This document shows, in pieces, positions 4,933 to 11,087 of a stretch of 11,087 nucleotides of DNA. Within the stretch, counting starts at the first letter, position 1. Each line of letters begins with the position of its first letter. This DNA comes from Tannerella sp. GTDB lineage: Bacteria > Bacteroidota > Bacteroidia > Bacteroidales > Tannerellaceae. Both the position numbers and the translations under genes were made by a program. The notes beneath the pieces were generated by a model that made no database searches, was not told the origin of the DNA, and worked only from the letters and a program-made list of their open reading frames with translations. Location: positions 1 through 11,087 of the forward strand of contig JAISEZ010000130.1 of NCBI GenBank assembly GCA_031263835.1. The letters are read 5' to 3'.

Positions 4933-7467
4933 ATGGATTTAAAAAAATACACTTTCGACGAAGCCTGCGCGGCTTCACGTGACTATTTTTGCGGCGACGA
5001 GCTGGCCGCAAAAGTCTGGGTCAACAAATATGCACTGAAGGATGCGTTCGGGAATATCTACGAGAAAACGCCGGCCGATATGCACATGCGCCTGGCCGGC
5101 GAAATCGCCCGTATTGAAAACAAGTATCCCAATCCCCTGTCGGAAAAGGAACTGTTCGACCTGTTCGACCACTTCCGCTACATCGTTCCGCAGGGCAGCC
5201 CGATGACCGGCATCGGAAATAATTTCCAGATTGCCTCGCTGTCAAACTGTTTTGTCATCGGGGTGGAGGGAGAGGCCGATTCATACGGCGCCGTCATCCG
5301 GATTGACGAAGAACAGGTGCAGCTGATGAAACGGCGGGGAGGCGTCGGACACGACCTCTCCCACATCCGTCCGAAAGGTACGCCCGTCAAAAATTCGGCG
5401 CTGACCTCCACCGGTCTGGTGCCGTTCATGGAACGGTATTCCAACTCCACGCGCGAAGTGGCGCAGGACGGACGCCGGGGCGCGCTGATGCTGAGCGTAT
5501 CCATCCGGCACCCCGACGCCGAATCGTTCATTGATGCAAAAATGACGGAAGGCAAAGTCACCGGCGCCAACGTATCCGTCAAGATTGACGACGAGTTTAT
5601 GCAGGCGGTGGTGAACGGCACGCCCTACAGGCAGCAGTATCCGGTTGATTCGCCCGCGCCGGCGGCGTCCAAAGTCGCGGATGCCTCCCTGTTATGGAAA
5701 AAGATTATCCACAATGCCTGGAAATCGGCCGAACCGGGCGTGCTTTTCTGGGATACCATCCTCCGGGAATCGGTGGCGGACTCGTATGCCGACCTGGGAT
5801 TCCGCACCGTATCCACCAATCCGTGCGGCGAGATACCGCTTTGCCCGTATGACAGCTGTCGCCTGCTGGCCATCAACCTGTATGCCTATGTGGTTCATCC
5901 GTTTACGGAAAACGCCCGTTTTGATTTCGACCTGTTCAGGACACATGCGGCGCTGGCTCAGCGAATCATGGATGATATTATCGACCTGGAGACGGAGAAA
6001 ATCGACCGCATTCTGGAAAAAATCGACAGCGACCCCGAATCGCTGGAGATTAAGCGGGCTGAACGGTTTCTGTGGGAAAAAATCCGGAAGAAAACGCTGC
6101 TGGGGCGCCGTACGGGCGTGGGGATTACGGCCGAAGGCGACATGCTGGCGGCGCTGAATCTGCGCTACGGCACGAAGGCGGCGACCGATTTCGCCGAAGA
6201 GGTGCAGCGCACGCTGGCGCTGGCGGCTTACGGTTCGTCCGTGCTGCTGGCACGGGAACGCGGCCCGTTCGAGATTTATGACGCCAAACGCGAAGAAAAC
6301 AACCCGTTCATCAACCGCCTGAGAAAGGAAGATGAAACGCTGTACAGGAACATGGTCACCTACGGACGCCGGAACATTGCCTGCCTGACCATTGCGCCCA
6401 CGGGTACGACAAGCCTGATGACACAGACGACTTCCGGCATCGAACCGGTTTTCCTTCCGGTTTACAGGCGTCGCCGGAAAGTGAATCCGAACGATGCGTC
6501 GAGCCGAATCGACTACATCGACGAAACGGGCGACGCTTTCGAGGAATACACCGTCTTCCATCACAAGTTCATGACCTGGATGCAGGCCAGCGGCTATTCG
6601 GCCGACCATCCCTATACGCCGGAAGAAATCGAGGAACTGGTCAGGAAATCACCGTATTACAGGGCGACGTCCACGGATGTGGACTGGGTGCAGAAAGTGA
6701 AGATGCAGGGACGGATTCAAAAATGGGTCGACCATTCCATCAGCGTCACCATCAACCTGCCCAACGACGCTTCCGAGGAACTGGTCAACAAGCTGTATGT
6801 CGAAGCCTGGCGTTCCGGCTGCAAAGGCTGCACGGTCTATCGCGAAGGCTCCCGCTCCGGCGTACTGATAGCGACGGAGAAAAAGAAGCAGCCGGCAGCC
6901 TATCCGGAGCCGTCCGCGATTGTGACCACCCGCCCGCGCGAGCTGGAGGCGGACGTGGTCAAATTCCAGAACAACCGCGAAAAATGGATTGCCTTTGTCG
7001 GACTGCAGAACGGACGGCCGTATGAAATCTTCACCGGTCTGGCGGACGACGACGAAGGCATCATGCTGCCCAAGAACATTGCCAAGGGCCTTATTATCAA
7101 AAGCCGCACCGAAGACGGGCACAAGCATTATGATTTTCAGTTTAAAAACAAGCGCGGCTTTAAGATGACGCTCGAAGGGCTGGACGGAAAGTTTGACCCC
7201 GAATACTGGAACTACGCCAAGCTGATTTCCGGCGTTCTGCGCTACGGTATGCCGATTGACCAGGTAATCAAGCTCATACAGGGGATGGAGCTGGACAATG
7301 AATCCATCAACACGTGGAAAAACGGCGTGGAACGGGCGCTGCGGAAGTACCTGCCGAATGGAACCGCCGTCGCGGGACAGACCTGTCCGAATTGCGGGTG
7401 TGAAACGCTGGTATCTCAGGAAGGATGCCTGATTTGTACCGGTTGCGGCGCCTCCAAATGCGGGTAG
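4933..7467 (+). CDS. nrdJ: Adenosylcobalamin-dependent (class II) ribonucleoside-diphosphate reductase
   Basis: This enzyme reduces ribonucleotides to deoxyribonucleotides using a thiyl radical made from adenosylcobalamin, so it works with or without oxygen. At 844 residues it is full length for the Bacteroidetes form. Visible motifs are SLSNCFVIG with C106 (probable redox cysteine), RRGGVGHDLSHIRPKG (134-149), the finger-loop NPCGE (296-300) with radical C298 flanked by N296 and E300, the phosphate-binding IAPTGTTS (487-494), and GCKGCTVYREGSRSG (629-643). About 665-805 is the family's C-terminal extension (LEADVVKFQNNREKWIAFVG onward). The tail has cysteines at 818, 821, 823, 832, 835, 838 and 843, a zinc-ribbon-like element that also carries the re-reducing cysteine pair. 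The ATG at 4933 fits both the family start and the promoter. No class I or III reductase is nearby. The 21-bp minisatellite begins 63 bp after its stop. Confidence 0.95.
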   Translation: MDLKKYTFDEACAASRDYFCGDELAAKVWVNKYALKDAFGNIYEKTPADMHMRLAGEIARIENKYPNPLSEKELFDLFDHFRYIVPQGSPMTGIGNNFQIASLSNCFVIGVEGEADSYGAVIRIDEEQVQLMKRRGGVGHDLSHIRPKGTPVKNSALTSTGLVPFMERYSNSTREVAQDGRRGALMLSVSIRHPDAESFIDAKMTEGKVTGANVSVKIDDEFMQAVVNGTPYRQQYPVDSPAPAASKVADASLLWKKIIHNAWKSAEPGVLFWDTILRESVADSYADLGFRTVSTNPCGEIPLCPYDSCRLLAINLYAYVVHPFTENARFDFDLFRTHAALAQRIMDDIIDLETEKIDRILEKIDSDPESLEIKRAERFLWEKIRKKTLLGRRTGVGITAEGDMLAALNLRYGTKAATDFAEEVQRTLALAAYGSSVLLARERGPFEIYDAKREENNPFINRLRKEDETLYRNMVTYGRRNIACLTIAPTGTTSLMTQTTSGIEPVFLPVYRRRRKVNPNDASSRIDYIDETGDAFEEYTVFHHKFMTWMQASGYSADHPYTPEEIEELVRKSPYYRATSTDVDWVQKVKMQGRIQKWVDHSISVTINLPNDASEELVNKLYVEAWRSGCKGCTVYREGSRSGVLIATEKKKQPAAYPEPSAIVTTRPRELEADVVKFQNNREKWIAFVGLQNGRPYEIFTGLADDDEGIMLPKNIAKGLIIKSRTEDGHKHYDFQFKNKRGFKMTLEGLDGKFDPEYWNYAKLISGVLRYGMPIDQVIKLIQGMELDNESINTWKNGVERALRKYLPNGTAVAGQTCPNCGCETLVSQEGCLICTGCGASKCG

Positions 7468-7989
7468 GTGATGCGAAATAATCAGGAGTTAGCCGTTCGT
7501 TTTTCTCGGCACGCCGGGAGGTTTCCGATAGCTACGGGAGACATTCCGGTAGCTACGGGAGACATTCCGGTAGCTACGGGAGACATTCCGGTAGCTACGG
7601 GAGACATTCCGGTAGCTACGGGAGACATTCCGGTAGCTACGGGAGGCATTCCGGTAGCTACGGGAGGCATTCCGGTAGCTACGGGAGGCATTCCGGTAGC
7701 TACGGGAGACATTCCGATAGCTACGGGAGACATTCCGGTAGCTACGGGAGACATTCCGGTAGCTACGGGAGACATTCCTGTAGCTACGGGAGACATTCCG
7801 GTAGCTTCGGGAGACATTCCGGTAGCTACGGGAGTCATTCCGGTAGCTACGGGAGACATTCCGGTAGCTACGGGAGACATTCCGGTAGCTACGGGAGGCA
7901 TTCCGGTAGCTACGGGAGACATTCCGATAGCTACGGGAGACATTCCGATAGCTATCGGAAAACCCCCGCTTGCTATCGGAAAACTCTGA
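7468..7989 (+). CDS. Repeat-encoded ORF of (G-D-I-P-V-A-T) heptads, coding status doubtful
   Basis: The frame begins with GTG directly after the nrdJ stop (ATG at 7471) and ends at TGA 7987-7989, giving 173 residues. After MRNNQELAVRFSRHAGRFP the product is almost wholly the heptad GDIPVAT with D/G/V, V/I and T/S changes, ending in GKPPLAIGKL. Because the 21-bp unit is a multiple of three and lacks stops, two minus-strand frames are also open across the array (heptads like GMSPVAT and SRSYRNV), so openness alone says little. There is no signal peptide, membrane segment or known domain, and no clear promoter or ribosome-binding site. Differences between units include both silent and amino-acid-changing ones, with no obvious protein-level constraint. 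I think this is more likely a non-coding minisatellite than a gene. Confidence 0.2.
   Translation: MMRNNQELAVRFSRHAGRFPIATGDIPVATGDIPVATGDIPVATGDIPVATGDIPVATGGIPVATGGIPVATGGIPVATGDIPIATGDIPVATGDIPVATGDIPVATGDIPVASGDIPVATGVIPVATGDIPVATGDIPVATGGIPVATGDIPIATGDIPIAIGKPPLAIGKL
7531..7950. repeat. Minisatellite, 21-bp unit, 20 full tandem copies
   Basis: Twenty head-to-tail units of 21 bp have the core acattccggtagctacggg. Most copies are identical or differ at one or two positions (gac/ggc/gtc at the start, ggta/gata before gcta, one tgta, one gcttc). Flanking units are worn: about one before 7531 (ending tttccgata) and two after 7950 that keep gctatcggaaaac at exact 21-bp spacing (7951-7963 and 7972-7984). 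A homogeneous middle with degenerate ends is expected of an array kept uniform by slippage or unequal recombination. Each unit holds the imperfect palindrome tccggtagctacggga (14 of 16 positions symmetric around tagcta). The last junction has a perfect 18-bp palindrome, ttccgatagctatcggaa (7943-7960). There are no unique spacers, so it is not a CRISPR. Confidence 0.95.
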
Positions 7990-8095
7990 ACACCACATGA
8001 ATATAGTTTTATGCTATGCTTCGTTTTTGCGGTTGGACGCCGTATGGCCCGTATAATTCATAATTCATGCGAATCAGCAGTTAGTAGATAGTAGT

Positions 8096-8339
8096 TTCAC
8101 ACGGCATGGTTTTGTGCATGGACATGGAAAATAAATTATCAACACGGAGACACGGAGGACACGGAGATTTGCTGTTCTGCGGAACGAAGTTCCTCCTCTG
8201 TGGCCTCCGGGCAAATGTTTTCCCGGCACGGGAGACACGGAGGAAATACGGCGTTCCGCCGTGTCTTTCTCCGTGTCCTCTGTGCCTCCGTGTTGATAAT
8301 TTATTTTCCATGTCCATGCACAAAACCATGCCGTGTGAA
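8096..8339. mobile_element. Long hairpin element (72-bp inverted repeats), MITE-like, non-coding
   Basis: Bases 8096-8167 and 8268-8339 are inverted repeats of 72 bp with only two mismatches (8150 and 8154 against their partners). Symmetry continues inward imperfectly: gcggaacg (8179-8186) with cgttccgc (8252-8259), and ccggg (8207-8211) with cccgg (8222-8226), all around one centre near 8217. The whole 244 bp can therefore fold into a single long hairpin. Further out, atgcgaatc (8067-8075) pairs with gattcgcat (8351-8359). The 16-bp direct repeat ataattcataattcat flanks it at 8053-8068 and 8358-8373. The cacggag/ctccgtg-rich sequence resembles dispersed palindromes I recall from many bacterial genomes. 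It encodes no transposase; mobilisation in trans is inference. Confidence 0.7.
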
Positions 8340-8354
8340 GTATAACTACCGATT

Positions 8355-8385
8355 CGCATAATTCATAATTCATAATTTATAATTC
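8355..8385. repeat. Short AT-rich 9-bp tandem repeat before malQ
   Basis: About three copies of ataattcat (last copies variant: ataatttat, then aattcag) run up to the malQ start codon at 8388. The same 9-mer occurs about twice at 8053-8068. Such simple AT-rich tandems are common in Bacteroidales spacers. The unstructured AT-rich leader may help ribosome access where no Shine-Dalgarno sequence is present. Confidence 0.6.
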
Positions 8386-8387
8386 AG

Positions 8388-11069
8388 ATGAAAGTCACAT
8401 TTCACATTGAATACCGGGCCGGCGCAGGGCAGAAACTGTGCATGGCCGGAACGGGAGAAACGCCGTTTGTCGAGGCGGCGGAAATGCACCGCGGGGAGGA
8501 GGGCCGGTGGACGCTTCAGGTAACGGTTCCTCCTTCCGCCGGGGCTGCCGGTTACCGCTATTTTCTGGTCGATGCCGGCGGGAATACGGTGACCGCCGAG
8601 CCGCGGGAAAGGGAACACCGCCTCGTCCCCGACCTGCCCGGAGAGGCGTGCCACGTGTACGATTACTGGCAGGAGACGCTTCCGGACATCGCGCTTTATT
8701 CTTCCGCATTCACCAAAGCCGTCTTTGCGCGCGCCGCGTCCGCCGGACCGCCGGCGGAAAACAGCCCCCGCACGCTGGTGATACGCGTACCGAATCCCCG
8801 TGTGGAAAAGAACCTCCATCTGGCCATCGCCGGCAATCAGGCCGTTCTGGGTTGCTGGCAGCCGGAACAGGCAAGGGAAATGGACGGCAGCGACTTTCCG
8901 GAATGGGAAATCCGCCTGAATGCGGACGATATTACATTCCCGCTGGAATACAAGTTTCTTCTCCGCGACGCCGCGGGACAGGCCGTCCGCTGGGAAGCCG
9001 GGGAAAACCGGATGCTGAAGCAGTTCCCGCCGGAGGCTGCCGCCGCGACGGTCGTGGTATCCGGCTATCCGTACCGGGAGAATCTTCCCGCGTGGAAGGG
9101 GGCCGGGACGGTGATACCGGTATTTTCGCTGCGCTCGGAACAGAGTTTCGGCATCGGCGACCTGCACGATTTGAAGTTACTGATAGACTGGGCGGAACAG
9201 ACGAATCAATGCCTGATTCAGGTACTGCCGGTGAACGACACGACCCGCACCCGTACGCGGGCAGACTCCTACCCCTACAGCGCCATTTCCATCCATGCCC
9301 TGCATCCGCTGTATATTTCGCTGACGGAAATGGGTGCATTGAAGGATGCGCGGAAAAGGGCCTTTTACCGTCGGGTACGGCAGACCTTAAACGCCGGAGA
9401 AGAAGTGGACTATGAGGAGGTCGAAAGAAACAAGACCGGCTACTGCCGCGATTTTTTTGCGCAGGAAGGCGCATCCGTGCTGGCAGGCGACGCCTTCCGG
9501 GCGTTTTGGGAAACGGCGCAGGCATGGCTGACGCCATACGCTGCCTTTTGTTACTATCGCGACCGCTACGGAACGGCCGACTTTTCCCGGTGGGGCGAAC
9601 ACGCCACCTACCGCCCGGAACGGGAGCGTCAACTCTGTGCCGGCGGCGGTGCGGCCTGTCCGGAGATTGCCTTCACCTGCTTCCTGCAGTTCGTCCTGCA
9701 CACCCAGTTCAACGCCGTATCGGAACATGCGCGACGGAAAGGCGTCATCCTGAAGGGAGACCTGCCAATCGGGATTCACCGTACCAGCGTGGAAGCGTGG
9801 ACGGAGGCGGCCCTTTTCAACGGAAACGGACAGGCCGGAGCGCCTCCGGACGATTTCTCGGACAGGGGGCAGAACTGGTCTTTCCCGACGTACAACTGGG
9901 AGGTCATGGAGACGGACGGCTTTCGCTGGTGGAAAAAACGCCTCCGTGCGCTGGAAGAGGGTTTCACCGCGTTACGCATCGACCATATCCTGGGATTTTT
10001 CCGTATCTGGGAAATCCCTGTCGACTGTGTGGAAGGTCTCTGCGGTCATTTCCGGCCGGCATTGCCCTTGACGGCGGAAGAAATCGAATCCCGGGGCCTG
10101 CCCTTCCGTGACACTTTTCTCAAACCGCGTATCCACCGCCGCCACGCAGTCGAGCTGTTCGGCGACGCTGCCGCCGAAGCCGTTGAAACCTTCCTTGCGC
10201 CGGACGGTGACGGCTATCTTACGCTAAAGCCTTTCTGCGATACGCAGCGGAAAGTGGAAGCCCTGTTCCGGGAACGGGAACGCAGAGACCCCGCCGCCGC
10301 AGGCATCCGGGCCGGTCTGTTTGCCATCGCCGGCGAAGCGCTTTTTCTGGCAGACCCCTGCGAGCCGGAAAAATATCATCCGCGCATTTCCGCCTCCGGG
10401 ACGTTTGCCTACAGGGAGTTGACGGCGGAAGAACAGCAGGCGTTCGACCGGCTTTCCTTCCACTTCTTCTACGAACGGCACAGCGCTTTCTGGAAGGAGG
10501 TCGCACTGAAACGGCTGACCCCGATGGTCCGCTGCACCGGTATGCTGATTTGCGGAGAAGACCTGGGCATGATACCGGATTCGGTGCACGAAGTGATGAA
10601 CCGGCTGCACATCCTGAGTCTGGAGCTGGAGCGCGCCCCCAAAACCGGCGGACGGGAATTTGCCGACCTGCAGAGACTTCCCTACGCCTCCGTCTGCACC
10701 ACTTCCACGCACGACATGCCTCCGCTGCGCAACTGGTGGGAGGAAGACCGCGAACGGACACAGCGCTATTATCGGCAGGTGCTGCACGGGGAAGGGACTG
10801 CGCCCGCAGACTGCACGCCCGAACTGGCCGGACAAATCCTGCGCAATCACCTGAGCGCTTCCTCCATGCTGACGGTCATTCCCTTACAGGACTGGTTAGC
10901 CTCGAGCGGCACGCTGCGGCACCCCCGGCCGCAGCACGAACGTATCAACATCCCCGCCAATCCGCATCACTACTGGCGTTATCGCATGCACCTTTCGCTG
11001 GAAACGCTTGCGGCAGCAGACGACTTCAACCGCCAAATCCGCCGCCTGATAGCAGAAAGCAATGGTTAA
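8388..11069 (+). CDS. malQ: 4-alpha-glucanotransferase (GH77 amylomaltase) with two N-terminal starch-binding domains
   Basis: MalQ transfers alpha-1,4-glucan segments between maltodextrins in the cytoplasm, freeing glucose during maltose and glycogen use. This 893-residue protein has the long DPE2-like layout: two CBM20-type carbohydrate-binding domains at about 1-100 and 128-228, then a GH77 domain from about 240 (GTVIPVFSLRSEQSFGIGDL). Catalytic residues are visible: nucleophile D532 in ALRIDHILGFFRIWEIP, acid/base E724 in CGEDLGMIP, and transition-state D776 in STHDMPPLRNWW. Also present are SYPYSAISIHALHPLYI (294-310), GDLPIGIHRTSVEAW (457-471) and ERINIPANPHHYWRYR (851-866). No signal peptide. 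The ATG at 8388 begins directly with the first CBM20 strand; no ribosome-binding site is evident. Neither a branching enzyme nor a maltose operon is nearby. The TAA stop lies inside the heptamer repeat at 11064-11087. Confidence 0.95.
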   Translation: MKVTFHIEYRAGAGQKLCMAGTGETPFVEAAEMHRGEEGRWTLQVTVPPSAGAAGYRYFLVDAGGNTVTAEPREREHRLVPDLPGEACHVYDYWQETLPDIALYSSAFTKAVFARAASAGPPAENSPRTLVIRVPNPRVEKNLHLAIAGNQAVLGCWQPEQAREMDGSDFPEWEIRLNADDITFPLEYKFLLRDAAGQAVRWEAGENRMLKQFPPEAAAATVVVSGYPYRENLPAWKGAGTVIPVFSLRSEQSFGIGDLHDLKLLIDWAEQTNQCLIQVLPVNDTTRTRTRADSYPYSAISIHALHPLYISLTEMGALKDARKRAFYRRVRQTLNAGEEVDYEEVERNKTGYCRDFFAQEGASVLAGDAFRAFWETAQAWLTPYAAFCYYRDRYGTADFSRWGEHATYRPERERQLCAGGGAACPEIAFTCFLQFVLHTQFNAVSEHARRKGVILKGDLPIGIHRTSVEAWTEAALFNGNGQAGAPPDDFSDRGQNWSFPTYNWEVMETDGFRWWKKRLRALEEGFTALRIDHILGFFRIWEIPVDCVEGLCGHFRPALPLTAEEIESRGLPFRDTFLKPRIHRRHAVELFGDAAAEAVETFLAPDGDGYLTLKPFCDTQRKVEALFRERERRDPAAAGIRAGLFAIAGEALFLADPCEPEKYHPRISASGTFAYRELTAEEQQAFDRLSFHFFYERHSAFWKEVALKRLTPMVRCTGMLICGEDLGMIPDSVHEVMNRLHILSLELERAPKTGGREFADLQRLPYASVCTTSTHDMPPLRNWWEEDRERTQRYYRQVLHGEGTAPADCTPELAGQILRNHLSASSMLTVIPLQDWLASSGTLRHPRPQHERINIPANPHHYWRYRMHLSLETLAAADDFNRQIRRLIAESNG

Positions 11070-11087
11070 CGGTTAACGGTTAATGGT
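11064..11087. repeat. Heptamer tandem repeat (ggttaac) overlapping the malQ stop
   Basis: ggttaac (11064-11070), ggttaac (11071-11077), ggttaat (11078-11084) and ggt run to the window edge, so the array may continue. The malQ TAA (11067-11069) is part of the first unit. Each unit holds the palindrome gttaac. The 7-bp unit is not a multiple of three, and copies put a TAA in successive frames. Confidence 0.8.

Larger units (their letters stand above)
7990..8387. other. Intergenic region ahead of malQ
   Basis: These 398 bp contain about 60 bp of unremarkable sequence, the long inverted-repeat element (8096-8339) and its flanking 16-bp direct repeats (8053-8068 and 8358-8373). I see no protein gene. 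Open frames across the element on both strands are the product of its palindromic cacggag-rich sequence. No match to the TTTG...TAnnTTTG promoter was found close to the malQ start, so malQ may be read from a weak, diverged promoter or from upstream. Confidence 0.6.

Noticed and set aside
7531..7950. CRISPR array
   Set aside because: Units are contiguous 21-mers with no unique spacers and no cas genes; it is a tandem minisatellite.
7482..7998. Minus-strand proteins with GMSPVAT or SRSYRNV heptads
   Set aside because: These frames are open only because a stop-free 21-bp unit is repeated. They have no start context and no recognisable domain.
8096..8120. Promoter for malQ inside the hairpin element (tggttttg)
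   Set aside because: One mismatch to the -7 consensus, no TTTG at the proper distance, and nearly 280 bp from the start codon.
8074..8373. Small proteins on both strands across the hairpin element (79-99 residues)
   Set aside because: They arise from the palindromic cacggag-rich repeat and read nearly alike in both directions. Such frames are well-known spurious calls.

Overview
The window reads as a chromosomal segment of a Bacteroidetes bacterium, most likely order Bacteroidales. The grounds are: a DnaA, an MCE/MlaD-type protein, an AmiC-type amidase, a B12-dependent ribonucleotide reductase and a CBM20-GH77 glucanotransferase that all look like Bacteroidales versions; no Shine-Dalgarno sequences before most starts; and upstream elements fitting the Bacteroidetes promoter consensus (TTTG, a spacer of 19-21, TAnnTTTG). 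Genus cannot be decided from this sequence. A Tannerellaceae- or Dysgonomonadaceae-like organism is only a guess. nrdJ and malQ look clearly richer in G+C than dnaA and the spacers.

Layout. Bases 1-234 hold the 3' end of a Fic-family protein gene (+). A 224-bp spacer with two adjacent palindromes separates it from the convergent dnaA (-, 459-1874). An AT-rich gap (1875-2393) carries the probable dnaA promoter, a hairpin and a possible decayed small ORF. Next come mlaD-like (-, 2394-3278) and an AmiC-type amidase (-, 3303-4466), 24 bp apart and probably one operon. The divergent region 4467-4932 holds the amidase promoter, the remains of an ISAs1-family transposase and the nrdJ promoter. nrdJ (+, 4933-7467) is followed at once by a 21-bp minisatellite of 20 full units (7531-7950). 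A roughly 245-bp near-palindromic element (8096-8339) then lies ahead of malQ (+, 8388-11069), whose stop codon sits inside a short heptamer repeat at the window edge.

The genes are mostly housekeeping: replication initiation (DnaA), dNTP supply (NrdJ), cell-wall cleavage and envelope lipid transport (amidase and MCE protein), and glycogen/maltodextrin metabolism (MalQ). No defence or secondary-metabolism cluster is visible. What is unusual lies between the genes: a homogenised minisatellite open in three frames, a long hairpin flanked by direct repeats, and inverted repeats that end 1-3 bp from the -33 element of three separate promoters.
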